This document shows positions 37,238-45,945 of a stretch of 64,000 nt of DNA, in pieces. The notes under the pieces are model-generated. The model did no database searches. It saw only the letters and a program-made list of their open reading frames with translations, and was not told the origin of the DNA. The stretch covers positions 248,001 through 312,000 of the forward strand of contig LR877151.1 in the NCBI GenBank assembly GCA_903995115.1. Direction: 5' to 3'. The stretch is from Angomonas deanei (taxonomy: Eukaryota > Euglenozoa > Kinetoplastea > Trypanosomatida > Trypanosomatidae). Numbering within the stretch: the stretch's first letter is position 1; each line of letters begins with the position of its first letter. The position numbers and the translations under genes were made by a program.

Positions 37238-39634
37238 TTATATCACCAGTATCCTAAATAGAAAATACGCGGCAATAATGGCTACACATATTGCCACAAA
37301 CTTGTAGGAGGCTAGAATTCTGGTCGAAACGCTGACAAAAGGTCTGGAAGCGCAGTCAGCACAAAGCTTACAATCCTCATCTGAAAACACAACCGTGGTC
37401 GGCTGGAACACAAAACCGCAGATGGTGCACGAAAACCCCACCTCGCCGTACGATATGCTGAGCGGTCCACGGGACCTAACGGGGAGCGGCGCACAGCACG
37501 TCCCATAGACCACTTCGCAGAACCTACACTCCCAAATGCCCTTTTGAGTGGCGTGATTTGTGCAGCAGTAGGAATGGCTTTTAAGCAACCACAATTTATG
37601 GCCGCGTTCACATCGGGGGATCTTTCCACCGTAGAAAATTTCCATCATTAATTCAATGAAAAAATCCAGTGCCTTAGTGACCGGTACCAATAAGGGAATT
37701 TCCTCCCGGACAACCCTTTCCGTTACGGCCGAACTGGCCCTCACGAATTTCCCATCACACATCGGAAAGCGATACTTCTGTTTGCTTGTGGTGTACTTTA
37801 TTCTTTTGCCATTGAGCAGTTGGTTTCTTTCCTCGGGTGTCATCAAGTGTGCCTCGACCACACAATCATCGCGATCGTCTAACACCGAAACCGAGGCCAC
37901 GTGCGGTCTTCTGCATTCATCCAAAAACGCTTCAAATCCAGGAAACGTTTTTTTCACTAAATCATTGCACGTTTCCAAATCTTTTTTAAGAGCATCGTTG
38001 AACTCTACAATTATTCTATTCTCTATTGCCACAAAAAAGCGAGCTGCTGTCTTACGAAACCGCTCTGACTCCAAACTAAACAACTGTTCCAACTCCTCCT
38101 TCGTAAAGTTCAGCATACGCATTTTAAAAATGTGTTCCGAAAAAGTGTTTTTCTGCTTGAGAGAATTAAACAGCCCGCGTATAACTGGTTCGTCTAATGT
38201 TTCTAGGCATTTTCGCACCAAACTCACGCAACGCTCATCAAGGGACCCCAATATTTTAGGATTCGCAAACATGCTGAAAAAGTCAAACACCAGCACTAAA
38301 TAGGTTTCGAAGTGACGGCGAGCGTAATTTTCATCAATCACTCCGGAAGGTAGTGGGTTCATCAGGACCAGCCACAACTCCAACGCGTTCTGCACATGGA
38401 CGCAGCGAAGGTTGGACACAGAGGAAAGAGACAAAACACATTGTCGGAGGGCCACTAAACTTTCGCGGTAGAAATGATACCCGAGAAACAGTATGCTATC
38501 CGCCGTTACGGCACTCAGGTCATCGCTCAGATTTTTTGTCAATTCGAAGTTTAACGCTCCCAAGTTGTCCTTCTCGCTGTAGAGGTACTGATACAAAATT
38601 TTAATCGACGGAAGGGAGGTAACGATGGACGCCAGTTTAGAAAAATCACTACACGAATATCGCCGACTTTCCCACAGCGGTTGGCTAATCGTCTTATTCG
38701 CGGCCATATCCGGAAAACTCAGCAGAAGAGCAGTGCACACCGACGATTGGGTCCAATACAAGTTGTAAACTAACGCCTTGGACTGCAAATCCCGGTAAAG
38801 AGACGAGCTTTTTACAAAATAATGGGCAAACTCTTCCATAATTTCAGCGTAGAATGTGTAATTGTAGGGGTTCGGGCCAAAAATGAACTCTGTGGTCTTG
38901 AACCACGCTAATTTCCCGTAGGAAAAAAAATACCTCGGCTTGTAAAAAGCGAGTATTTCTTTACCGAACAAATCAGCCCGTCTGTTGATGTAGGTATACA
39001 TCCGGATCAAGAAGTAGGCTAGAGGATTACAGCGCAGTGACGTCAGCGTTCTCCTCTGGGACTTTTCGTTTCGGGTAATCAGCGGAGGTTCCCAAAATGG
39101 AATCAGGAGAAAAGGCGGGCACATGGAGCGTGGGGCGGCGGCCAATTCAAAATCATCCGACTCTCCCAGTAGTTTATACGAATTTGGAACCAGAGACGAC
39201 AGAGGGAAATCCGTCGTGTTGCCCTCTGAAAATTCGGAAAACCCGTCTGGGGGATTTTTCCATCCGGCTTTCAGATCAAGGTAAAAGTTCGACGAGGGCG
39301 TCGACTTTGACTCAAGAAACACAAAAAAACTGCCCTTTGGGGACAGCAATTTACGCAGTTCTCGGGCTAGCCTGCAGTTCGGCTTCCGGTTCGCAATGTC
39401 CATGTAACACTCTACTGTGTCATCTTCAGCATACGTGGACCGGAAATAGGTGCCAAAAATCGAGTCGCATGTGTAAATAAATTCGGTGTCGAAAAATGTA
39501 TCGAAGTATTTTTTCGCATCGGGAGAAAGGTGTGCTCCGTGAACAGAGCCGCTCGCGAATATTCTGTTGAGCGCCTGTATCTTTGACGTTGCGTCTCTGT
39601 CTATATCAAACACGTACTCCCAGTCAATGTTCAT
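37238..39634 (-). CDS. Tail-anchored Cys-rich protein, weakly SMPD4-like
   Basis: This 798-residue protein is large and mostly helical. It has a Cys-rich segment near residues 690-760 (CERGHKLW, CRFCEVVYGTCC, CTICGF, CKLCADC) that looks zinc-binding, and a single hydrophobic helix at the very C-terminus. Scattered similarity to SMPD4 (neutral sphingomyelinase 3) is seen: a SIFG segment near the N-terminus, CNPLAYFLI in the position of the NPFEYY block, and LMTPEERNQLLNGKR in the position of LTPLGRYQIINGLRR, plus the C-terminal membrane anchor. The family name is tentative and the reaction unproven. I start at ATG 39632-39634; the longer open frame reaching 39919 crosses the GC-rich switch region and ignores this good ATG. 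First gene of the left transcription block. Confidence 0.5.
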   Translation of the reverse strand: MNIDWEYVFDIDRDATSKIQALNRIFASGSVHGAHLSPDAKKYFDTFFDTEFIYTCDSIFGTYFRSTYAEDDTVECYMDIANRKPNCRLARELRKLLSPKGSFFVFLESKSTPSSNFYLDLKAGWKNPPDGFSEFSEGNTTDFPLSSLVPNSYKLLGESDDFELAAAPRSMCPPFLLIPFWEPPLITRNEKSQRRTLTSLRCNPLAYFLIRMYTYINRRADLFGKEILAFYKPRYFFSYGKLAWFKTTEFIFGPNPYNYTFYAEIMEEFAHYFVKSSSLYRDLQSKALVYNLYWTQSSVCTALLLSFPDMAANKTISQPLWESRRYSCSDFSKLASIVTSLPSIKILYQYLYSEKDNLGALNFELTKNLSDDLSAVTADSILFLGYHFYRESLVALRQCVLSLSSVSNLRCVHVQNALELWLVLMNPLPSGVIDENYARRHFETYLVLVFDFFSMFANPKILGSLDERCVSLVRKCLETLDEPVIRGLFNSLKQKNTFSEHIFKMRMLNFTKEELEQLFSLESERFRKTAARFFVAIENRIIVEFNDALKKDLETCNDLVKKTFPGFEAFLDECRRPHVASVSVLDDRDDCVVEAHLMTPEERNQLLNGKRIKYTTSKQKYRFPMCDGKFVRASSAVTERVVREEIPLLVPVTKALDFFIELMMEIFYGGKIPRCERGHKLWLLKSHSYCCTNHATQKGIWECRFCEVVYGTCCAPLPVRSRGPLSISYGEVGFSCTICGFVFQPTTVVFSDEDCKLCADCASRPFVSVSTRILASYKFVAICVAIIAAYFLFRILVI

Positions 39635-39926
39635 TTTTTGTCTTCTTTTTGTAGGTAAAAGTGCAATTCCGTTACTTGGGCTAAAGATGGGTGTGGGGTG
39701 AGGGTGTGTTTTTCGGGTTTGTCTGGGGTTTGGGGTGGCGGCTTCCCCGTCGCGGGAGCGGGCCAGCCTGGCGCGTTTGCGGAACGGGCGAAACCGACCT
39801 GGCGGTCGGGAGGCGCCGGCCACGCCATTGGCCCGCGAAGGAAAAGCCAGAAGCCAACCCTGCCCACACCGAACCCCCTCCCCACAACCCCAAGCGCACA
39901 CCAAAAAGAACACAAGCAAAAAGAAA
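39635..39926. promoter_or_regulatory. Divergent strand-switch region, probable Pol II start region
   Basis: The two gene blocks diverge here, with 292 bases between start codons. The plus strand from about 39680 to 39745 is strikingly G- and T-rich (for example GGGTGTGGGGTGAGGGTGTG at 39687-39706). GT-rich elements at divergent switch regions are reported in Trypanosoma brucei to drive Pol II transcription and H2A.Z deposition. The G-runs could also form a quadruplex. The rest is GC-rich and turns into the 5' flank shared by the DJ-1 pair. The role is inferred from gene orientation and base composition. Confidence 0.65.
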
Positions 39927-40810
39927 ATGGCAAAAAAAATTCTGTTGCTCGCCGGCGACTTCGCCGAAGACTACGAAGTGATGGTGCCCTACCAGGTGCT
40001 CGAGCTCCTCGGATATCAAGTCGATGTCGTTTGCCCAGGGAAAAAAAGCGGCGACAAGATCGCAACGGTCTTGAACGAAATGGCTGAATTTCAGACCTAC
40101 ATCGAGTTACGCGCACACAACTTCACCCTCAACAAATCCTTCGACGAAGTGAAGGCCGCCGACTACAGCGGATTTTACATCGCCGGCGGGAGGGCCCCCG
40201 AGTATATTCGCCTGGACAAAACTGTGATTGAATTAACCAAGCATTTTTTTCAATCCAACTTGCCGGTCGCCGCCATCTGCCACGGTATTCAAGTCTTGAC
40301 TGCGGCCGGTGTGGTGAAAGGGAGAACTCTGACCTGCTACCCCGCGGTATCTCCTGAGATTGTGCTTGCCGGCGGCACGTACAAAGAGGTTGACCTCATC
40401 GAAGCCGTTGTCGACGGAAACCTGGTGACTTCTCCTGCCTGGCCAGGCCATCAAAAAATCCTCAGAATCTTTGCGGAACTCCTCGGCGCCAAAATTTCAA
40501 TTTAACGATCGTTTTTACCGAATTTACTAACGTTTTTTTATTATTGCTGTTGCTGTTGACATCTTTTTCGTTGTGCCTTTCCTCTTCCTACTTGTTATTG
40601 CTTATCATAGGATGCGCATGAACATATTTTTTCTGGAAGGGGAACGCATTGAATTTTCCAAACAATAATTCATTGAGAAGAAAAGAAAGAGGCGGCTCTA
40701 TTATTTTATTTTTTTGTTTTGTTTTATTTTGTCGCGATAAACAAGAAAATTTTGGCGTGACTTTAAAAGAAAGTGCTTTTACGCAGCAATTCTCCGTTGC
40801 CGGCCGGACG
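39780..40810 (+). repeat. Tandem repeat unit 1 carrying DJ-1 copy A
   Basis: The DJ-1 gene plus its 5' and 3' flanks recur 1051 bases to the right. Shared non-coding parts include a C-rich 5' leader, a 3' segment with TTATTATTGCTGTTGCTGTTG followed shortly by GTGCCTTTCCTCTTCCTACTTG-like sequence, and a later GAAGGGGAACGCATTGAATT block. Edges are approximate because similarity fades gradually. Confidence 0.7.
39927..40505 (+). CDS. DJ-1/PfpI family protein, copy A
   Basis: This 192-residue protein has the DJ-1/PfpI fold. The nucleophile elbow AAICHGIQ carries C118 and H119, the EDYEVMVPYQ segment supplies the conserved Glu, and GGRAPEYIRL and TSPAWPGHQ are further family blocks. The sequence is closest in feel to single domains of plant DJ-1D and bacterial PfpI/YhbO proteins, described as glyoxalase/deglycase or stress proteins. 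The start is the ATG at 39927-39929; a longer open frame has no ATG. Compared with copy B, this copy has lost AVHDF (VLNEM here) and has RAHNF for RGHNF, so it is the more diverged. First gene of the right transcription block. Confidence 0.9.
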   Translation: MAKKILLLAGDFAEDYEVMVPYQVLELLGYQVDVVCPGKKSGDKIATVLNEMAEFQTYIELRAHNFTLNKSFDEVKAADYSGFYIAGGRAPEYIRLDKTVIELTKHFFQSNLPVAAICHGIQVLTAAGVVKGRTLTCYPAVSPEIVLAGGTYKEVDLIEAVVDGNLVTSPAWPGHQKILRIFAELLGAKISI

Positions 40811-40977
40811 CATATTCGGTGTGGGTGCAGCCGTTCGGCTGATCGAAAGGGCCGCACCGCCCGTTTGCCCCAGTGGCAAATCCGGAAACCAATCCCGCCC
40901 AAAGCAAACACCCCTCTCCACATTTTGAAACCCACACACACACACATACACCCAAAAGAAAAAAAAATCGCAAGAAA
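40506..40977. other. Spacer between DJ-1 copies, part of the tandem repeat
   Basis: It holds the 3' flank of copy A and the 5' leader of copy B. A (CA)n tract lies just before the copy B start (about 40932-40947). T-runs near 40708-40730 could serve as the pyrimidine tract for trans-splicing. No other gene is seen. Confidence 0.5.
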
Positions 40978-41852
40978 ATGACCAAAAAAATTTTGATGCT
41001 TGCCGGCGACTTCGTCGAAGACTACGAAGTGATGGTGCCCTACCAAGCTTTGGAGCTTCTCGGATACCACGTCGATGTCGTTTGCCCAGGGAAAAAAAGC
41101 GGCGACAAGATCGCGACGGCCGTCCACGACTTTACGGAATTTCAGACCTACATCGAGTTACGCGGACACAACTTCTCCCTCAACAAATCCTTCGACGAAG
41201 TGAAGGCCGCGGATTATAGTGGATTGTACATTACGGGCGGGAGGGCCCCAGAGTACATTCGCCTGGACAAAACTGTGATTGAATTAACCAAGCATTTTTT
41301 TCAATCCAACTTGCCGGTCGCCGCCATCTGCCACGGTATTCAAGTCTTGACTGCGGCCGGTGTGGTGAAAGGGAGAACTCTAACCTGCTACCCCGCGGTA
41401 TCTCCTGAGGTTGCGCTTGCTGGCGGCACGTACAAGGAGGTTGAAGCTACCGAAGCCGTTGTCGACGGAAACCTGGTGACTTCTCCTGCCTGGCCAGGCC
41501 ATCAAAAAATCCTCAGAATCTTTGCGGAACTCCTCGGCGCCAAAATTTCAATTTAACGTCTCATTTTTTATTGAATTTACTGTCTTTTTTTTTATTATTG
41601 CTGTTGCTGTTGGCAGATTCTTCTTTGTGCCTTTCCTCTTCCTACTTGTCGCCCGTTTTAGAATGCGTCTAAATGTATTTTTTTGGCGGAAGGGGAACGC
41701 ATTGAATTCACCAAAAAAAAAAAATTCATTGAGAAGAAAAGAAAAAAAACGGCAGCTTTTTTTTACATATCACGGTGAACAGGAAAATTTCGGCGTGATT
41801 GCACTTTAAAAAGTTTTTTTTTACTCTGCACTTCTCCGTTGGACACCCGACG
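40830..41852 (+). repeat. Tandem repeat unit 2 carrying DJ-1 copy B
   Basis: Second unit of the roughly 1.05-kb tandem repeat. Its 3' flank repeats the blocks of unit 1, with longer A- and T-runs. Both flanks are diverged by substitutions and small indels, so the duplication is not very recent, whereas part of the coding region is almost identical. Confidence 0.7.
40978..41556 (+). CDS. DJ-1/PfpI family protein, copy B
   Basis: This 192-residue paralogue of copy A has the same AAICHGIQ nucleophile motif. It keeps TAVHDFTEFQTYIELRGHNF, a block conserved in plant DJ-1D, so it looks closer to the ancestral form. The ATG at 40978-40980 is chosen; the frame upstream opens only with GTG and reads through a CA repeat. 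Differences from copy A cluster in the first third and near the end (EVEATEAVV against EVDLIEAVV), while the central stretch is almost base-for-base identical. A role in removing reactive carbonyls or in stress resistance is inferred from the family. Confidence 0.9.
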   Translation: MTKKILMLAGDFVEDYEVMVPYQALELLGYHVDVVCPGKKSGDKIATAVHDFTEFQTYIELRGHNFSLNKSFDEVKAADYSGLYITGGRAPEYIRLDKTVIELTKHFFQSNLPVAAICHGIQVLTAAGVVKGRTLTCYPAVSPEVALAGGTYKEVEATEAVVDGNLVTSPAWPGHQKILRIFAELLGAKISI

Positions 41853-42021
41853 CGTTTTCCACATAATATTCTCTCTCTCCCCCCACTTTTCTGATTAACT
41901 CTTGATCGCGCATCTATTTTTTTTTTTTTTCCTTACCAAACACGTGAAATAAAAAATAGAAACCATCAGAAAAAAAGGTCAACCAATATAGTGAGCAGAT
42001 TTGTGTGAACTTCCCCTGCAG
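41557..42021. other. Intergenic spacer after DJ-1 copy B
   Basis: The first ~290 bases belong to the tandem repeat. The remainder is T- and C-rich (about 41868-41935), fitting a pyrimidine tract for the next gene. No gene is seen. Confidence 0.5.
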
Positions 42022-43107
42022 ATGAGAAGAACTAGCAAATTTCTCCAACGCCAGGTTCAGTCCATTCAACCGGATGTACTAGAATGGTGTCAAACGCAAC
42101 AAAATAGTATTAAAGTCCTTCGAAAAGAGCAGCGAAAATTAGAGAAGGGCTTTGTGTATTATTTTCAGGCGATCTCAAAATACATGCGAGAGTATCGGAA
42201 CCCACCGAAAAAGACGGAACCAGAAGAGGAGAAGGCGAAAAAATCCAGCAACGCAATGGACCAATATTACGAGTCCCAGGAACTTTGCAAATACATCAAG
42301 TGGAAGAGAGTAACGTGGGACGAGGACGCGGATTATAAGAGTTTTTCGAAGAAAATCCTTGATAACGATGATATGTTCAAGCGCATCCCAGCGTTTTCGT
42401 TCATGTCTATTCATGTCGTTAAAGATCCGTCCACCAACGAATTTGTCACTCTTCCTGAGGCGTCCACGAATCTTGACGCGGGTATGCTGACAAACTGGGT
42501 GCTGAAGGAAAGGGACCCCGAACCCGTCGAACTCTACAAAGTGGAGGAAGTGGCGGAGAGAAAGAGTCCCTTTAACGTGGACTGGTCATCCGGGGAAGTC
42601 AAAATCCTTGATACAGCATCCGCGCAAGAGATTCTCACATTTCTGCTAACAACGGCACCCCGACTTCAGGCGGTCCAACTTAAAATGGAGGAGGATCAGA
42701 AAAATATAGTCGAAAACGTGGAGTACGTTCGCGTTCGCGTAGGTGCCACCCTGAAGTTTAACGAATTTGATACCTCCTTCTGGGATGACCCGAAGCGCAA
42801 GTCAAATCCAAATTATGTTAATCCCCAGCACGTTGAAATGTTTTACAAGGAGTTTTTGCGCACCTCTTTTCTTTATAGGATGTACTTTAAAGGGCAACAT
42901 ATTCGAATCGTTCCTCCGGGAAGGACATACTTTGTGGATTTCGAAAAGAATGAGATACAAATCCCAGCCAACGTTGGCCAGTACAATTGGCTGCAGGCGC
43001 ACACGTCATTTGAGCCCCTCGAGAACTGGTTCAACGGTATCCGTCGGTTTTGGTGGTTTTGGTTTTGTCTGGGCATGATCCTTGTAGGTGACGTGGAGAT
43101 TCTTTAA
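42022..43107 (+). CDS. Conserved-looking protein with C-terminal hydrophobic segment, unknown function
   Basis: This 361-residue protein starts MRRTSKFLQRQVQSIQ, a basic amphipathic stretch that could be a mitochondrial import signal. The ATG at 42022-42024 is chosen because the longer frame opens with TTG. The first 100 residues are charged and helical, and the C-terminus has an aromatic hydrophobic segment (FWWFWFCLGMILVG) that could be a membrane helix. A segment near residues 265-325 (FYKEFLRTSFLYRMYF, then GRTYFVDFEKNEIQIP) is loosely like the DUF4461 part of TCAIM-type mitochondrial proteins. I would not assign it on that basis. Confidence 0.55.
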   Translation: MRRTSKFLQRQVQSIQPDVLEWCQTQQNSIKVLRKEQRKLEKGFVYYFQAISKYMREYRNPPKKTEPEEEKAKKSSNAMDQYYESQELCKYIKWKRVTWDEDADYKSFSKKILDNDDMFKRIPAFSFMSIHVVKDPSTNEFVTLPEASTNLDAGMLTNWVLKERDPEPVELYKVEEVAERKSPFNVDWSSGEVKILDTASAQEILTFLLTTAPRLQAVQLKMEEDQKNIVENVEYVRVRVGATLKFNEFDTSFWDDPKRKSNPNYVNPQHVEMFYKEFLRTSFLYRMYFKGQHIRIVPPGRTYFVDFEKNEIQIPANVGQYNWLQAHTSFEPLENWFNGIRRFWWFWFCLGMILVGDVEIL

Positions 43108-43696
43108 GGAAAACAAAAAAGAGAGAAATATAAAAAAAAACATCCCAATTTAAATTCCACAGTTAAATGTGGGCAAAATTCCTGAATATGCCTCACACAA
43201 CAAGAAAAAAAGAAGAAAAAAAAGTGCAGTGAAGCCTGCCACACCATTACTGTGACGTGTCATTGGCAGACATTTTTTTTTTTTTCTTTGAATTTTGCGT
43301 GCGCGCACCGCATAGTAAATTTTAGGAAATTGAACTACTTCACATGATATAAGTTTATCTACCCTCTTTTTTAATTATTACTATTGTTTTCCTCTAACCA
43401 TAATTTTTGATAATTAAACACTTTGAAAATGCACCAACTTTTTGGGCCCTCCCTTTCTTATACATAATTCTGTCGGTCCCCCTGCAAGTCCCCGTTTGCT
43501 TTTCACTTTGTATATCTATTTCTTCCTTTTTATTTTCAAAAAGCGGCAAGGAATATTTTCCTTTTTTTATTTCTTAGAATTTGTTGATATAACAATAACC
43601 GGTTTAAAATAATAATAAAAAAAGAGAGAAAGAGATAATAGCACCTCAATCAACTCTAGATTTACCACCTCCTACTTGCATTATAACAGCACGAAA
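43108..43696. other. AT-rich intergenic spacer (589 bases)
   Basis: The longest gap in the window. T-rich runs at about 43274-43288 and 43505-43575 could be pyrimidine tracts for the EF-hand gene. No gene or RNA is recognised. Confidence 0.45.
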
Positions 43697-44134
43697 ATGT
43701 CACGAAGCAGTTTAATGAAGGAAGCGTTCGAGCTTCTCCAAAAAGACGGCGTGATCCCCAAGGCTTCTATTCCCACCGCGCTGCGCGCGGCAGGGCTGAA
43801 CCCCAGTGAGGAGAAAATTAAGGATATTATGTCCACCACGTCTGATTTGGACATGGCTGCCTACGAAGCGTTGGTCGCCAAGAGTGACGATAAATCAGAC
43901 ACTGCAGAAGCGGTCAAGGAGGCCTTTAGAGTGTTTGACAAAGATTTGGACGGTACCGTCTCCGTAAGCGAGTTCCGCCACATCATGACCACAATGGGTG
44001 AAAAATACCACGAGGAGGAATTCCGTGACCTGATTCAAGGATTTGATGACAACGGCGTTATTCATTACGAAAAATTTGTGGATAAAATGCTCGCCCCATT
44101 TACTGCCCACGGAAACCCCGATGACATGAACTGA
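43697..44134 (+). CDS. EF-hand calcium-binding protein, calmodulin/myosin light chain-like
   Basis: This 145-residue protein has the length and four-helix-pair layout of calmodulin and essential light chains. Only the third EF-hand loop is canonical ([12 protein letters not shown]). The first two and the fourth ([13 protein letters not shown]) lack several calcium ligands. The linker between lobes is charged. Light chains of myosins and some calmodulin-like proteins show this pattern, but the partner cannot be named. The start is the ATG 43697-43699; the frame before it opens with TTG. Confidence 0.8.
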   Translation: MSRSSLMKEAFELLQKDGVIPKASIPTALRAAGLNPSEEKIKDIMSTTSDLDMAAYEALVAKSDDKSDTAEAVKEAFRVFDKDLDGTVSVSEFRHIMTTMGEKYHEEEFRDLIQGFDDNGVIHYEKFVDKMLAPFTAHGNPDDMN

Positions 44135-44281
44135 TTTGTTAGCCGACGACCTCAACCGTCAATGTAATTTAAAGATATTTTATTCTAATAGAAAATGTTT
44201 TTCTATCTCGTATCATAACGACTTTTGATTGGTCTCCCGGGCACGTCGTTGCTATCGTGCTTTTGATTATTTTCCAGACAA

Positions 44282-44324
44282 CTTTTCTCTTTCTTTTTTT
44301 CTTTTTCAATTTTTAACCAAAAAG
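44282..44324 (+). promoter_or_regulatory. Candidate pyrimidine tract and splice acceptor for SOF1
   Basis: A CT-rich run (about 44283-44315) is followed by an AG at 44323-44324, 47 bases before the SOF1 ATG. This is the expected layout for spliced-leader addition. Inferred from sequence only. Confidence 0.5.
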
Positions 44325-44371
44325 TGAACTGCCTCAATTCATCTGAACTGAAAATTTGAGATCAATTGTCA

Positions 44372-45703
44372 ATGGTTAAAGTGAATCCGATCAGCCGCTC
44401 CGAATTGGAGTGGACAAAGGACAGATCATCGGAGGTGCCGAGGGCAAACAGGAATTATGACCCAAAGTTTAATCCGATGGCAAAACAAGTAGAATTTACC
44501 CGAGCTGTAAAAGCTGCTAAATTAGATCGCATGTTTGCCAAACCGTTTATAGCAGCTCTTCCCGGACATCAGGACACTATTCAAAGTATAGCTGTCGACT
44601 ACACGAGCCTCTCCTCCGTTGTGACCGGCTCGATGGACGGCGGGTTAATCATGTGGGATGTGATGCGGAAAATGCCCAGAATTAAGCTGAACGCTCACAG
44701 GCACTCTGTCGACGGCGTCACCATATCCCCAGACGGTGTGGCCTGCTTTTCCGCCTCTCGCGATAAGACGATCAAAATGTGGGACTTGGACGTTAACGTT
44801 GGGGAAGCAGTAGAGCCCGTGGCAGAGTACTTGGGCGAGTTTCCGTTTTCTGGAATAGACCATAATTATCATAAATCTCAATTCGTCACGTCGTCCGATA
44901 TTGTTAGCGTTTGGGATGTCAACCGAACTCAGCCCTTGCAGAAATTCTCGTGGGGAGATGAGACGGTCACCAGTTGCCAATACAACAAAATGGAAACTGA
45001 TTTAGTGGCGTGCTGCATGGCCGATCGCGGCGTGTTTATTTATGACACGCGAACCCGCGCAGCGCACAGCAAAATAGTGTTGGAAATGTGCTCCACCTCG
45101 CTGAGCTGGAGTCCGATGGACCCCAACGTGTTTGTCACCGGGTCCGACGACAGAAACTGCTACCTGTTTGATATTCGCGTGCCAGGTCGCCCCCGTAATG
45201 TCTTCCTCGGTCATACCAAACCGGTCACCTGCGTTGATTTCTGCCCAACCGGCTCTAATTTTGTGGCGGGCTCACACGATTGCACATTGCGGTACTGGGA
45301 CATTAACGCGACGACAAAGTCGACGTCCACCGAAATGTTTCACACAAAGCGGATGGCGAGAATATTTTCTGTCAAGTGGTCCCCTGACAACAGCTATATT
45401 TATAGCGGAAGTGAGGACTGCAATTTAAGAATATGGAAGGCGGATTCCAGCAAACCGATTCGCCCGTTACGCGGCCCCGAAAAGCACAACTTTAACTACA
45501 TGCGAACGTTGAAGGATAAGTATTCCGACTTCCAGGAAGTGAAGCGTATAAGCAACCAGAGGAATACACCCAAGCACATCAAGAAGAATTCCATGAGAGC
45601 CAAGAAGGCGGGTCAGCGCGAATTGGTGAAGGAAATGGCTCGCCGAAAGACAGACGCGGTGCCGTCTCTCGCAAAGCGCAAAACCTATTCCAGCGTCGAA
45701 TAA
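44372..45703 (+). CDS. SOF1: SOF1/DCAF13, SSU processome WD40 protein
   Basis: This 443-residue protein matches Sof1/WDSOF1/DCAF13 throughout: the N-terminal segment ending RNYDPKFNPM, then AKLDRMFAKPFIAALPGHQD, seven WD repeats (GSMDGGLIMWDV, SASRDKTIKMWDL, GSHDCTLRYWDI, GSEDCNLRIWKA), and the family's C-terminal tail RISNQRNTPKHIKK with a basic end. Sof1 associates with U3 snoRNA in the nucleolar SSU processome and is needed for 18S rRNA maturation. The start is ATG 44372-44374; two earlier codons would need TTG. Length and domain order are normal. Confidence 0.95.
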   Translation: MVKVNPISRSELEWTKDRSSEVPRANRNYDPKFNPMAKQVEFTRAVKAAKLDRMFAKPFIAALPGHQDTIQSIAVDYTSLSSVVTGSMDGGLIMWDVMRKMPRIKLNAHRHSVDGVTISPDGVACFSASRDKTIKMWDLDVNVGEAVEPVAEYLGEFPFSGIDHNYHKSQFVTSSDIVSVWDVNRTQPLQKFSWGDETVTSCQYNKMETDLVACCMADRGVFIYDTRTRAAHSKIVLEMCSTSLSWSPMDPNVFVTGSDDRNCYLFDIRVPGRPRNVFLGHTKPVTCVDFCPTGSNFVAGSHDCTLRYWDINATTKSTSTEMFHTKRMARIFSVKWSPDNSYIYSGSEDCNLRIWKADSSKPIRPLRGPEKHNFNYMRTLKDKYSDFQEVKRISNQRNTPKHIKKNSMRAKKAGQRELVKEMARRKTDAVPSLAKRKTYSSVE

Positions 45704-45889
45704 GTATAATGAAAATGCTTTGTATTTTCCCTGTTTTTTTTTTTTTATCATTTACTAACTGTTTTAAATAATATTTACGATTAAGTCTATTTTCGAGTAA
45801 ATTCAGCCCTGACTTTGCGTGCGATGTTCCGTGTACAATTGGTACTTCATTTTTGCTGACCGCCTGTTTTTCATTGTTTGGTTTCCCTC

Positions 45890-45929
45890 TTTTTTTTTTT
45901 TTGTGTGTGTGTGTGTGTGTGTGTTCAAG
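45890..45929 (+). promoter_or_regulatory. T-run and (GT)n tract with AG, candidate splice acceptor for NME7
   Basis: A T-run is followed by about 11 GT repeats (45902-45923) and a CAAG ending at 45929, 16 bases before the ATG. This matches the place of a trans-splice acceptor. The repeat is probably polymorphic. Confidence 0.45.
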
Positions 45930-45945
45930 TAACAAGATTGTCAAG

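Noticed and set aside
39635-39919. N-terminal extension of about 95 residues on the SMPD4-like gene
   Set aside because: It reads GC-rich switch-region sequence, resembles no domain and ignores a good ATG at 39634.
39735-39926. N-terminal extension of DJ-1 copy A (and the like at 40873 for copy B)
   Set aside because: Both open only with GTG, read through low-complexity flank, and the DJ-1 fold starts at the chosen ATG.
45853-45945. Hydrophobic leader on NME7 that looks like a signal peptide
   Set aside because: It starts with TTG and translates a T-run and (GT)n repeat upstream of the likely splice acceptor.
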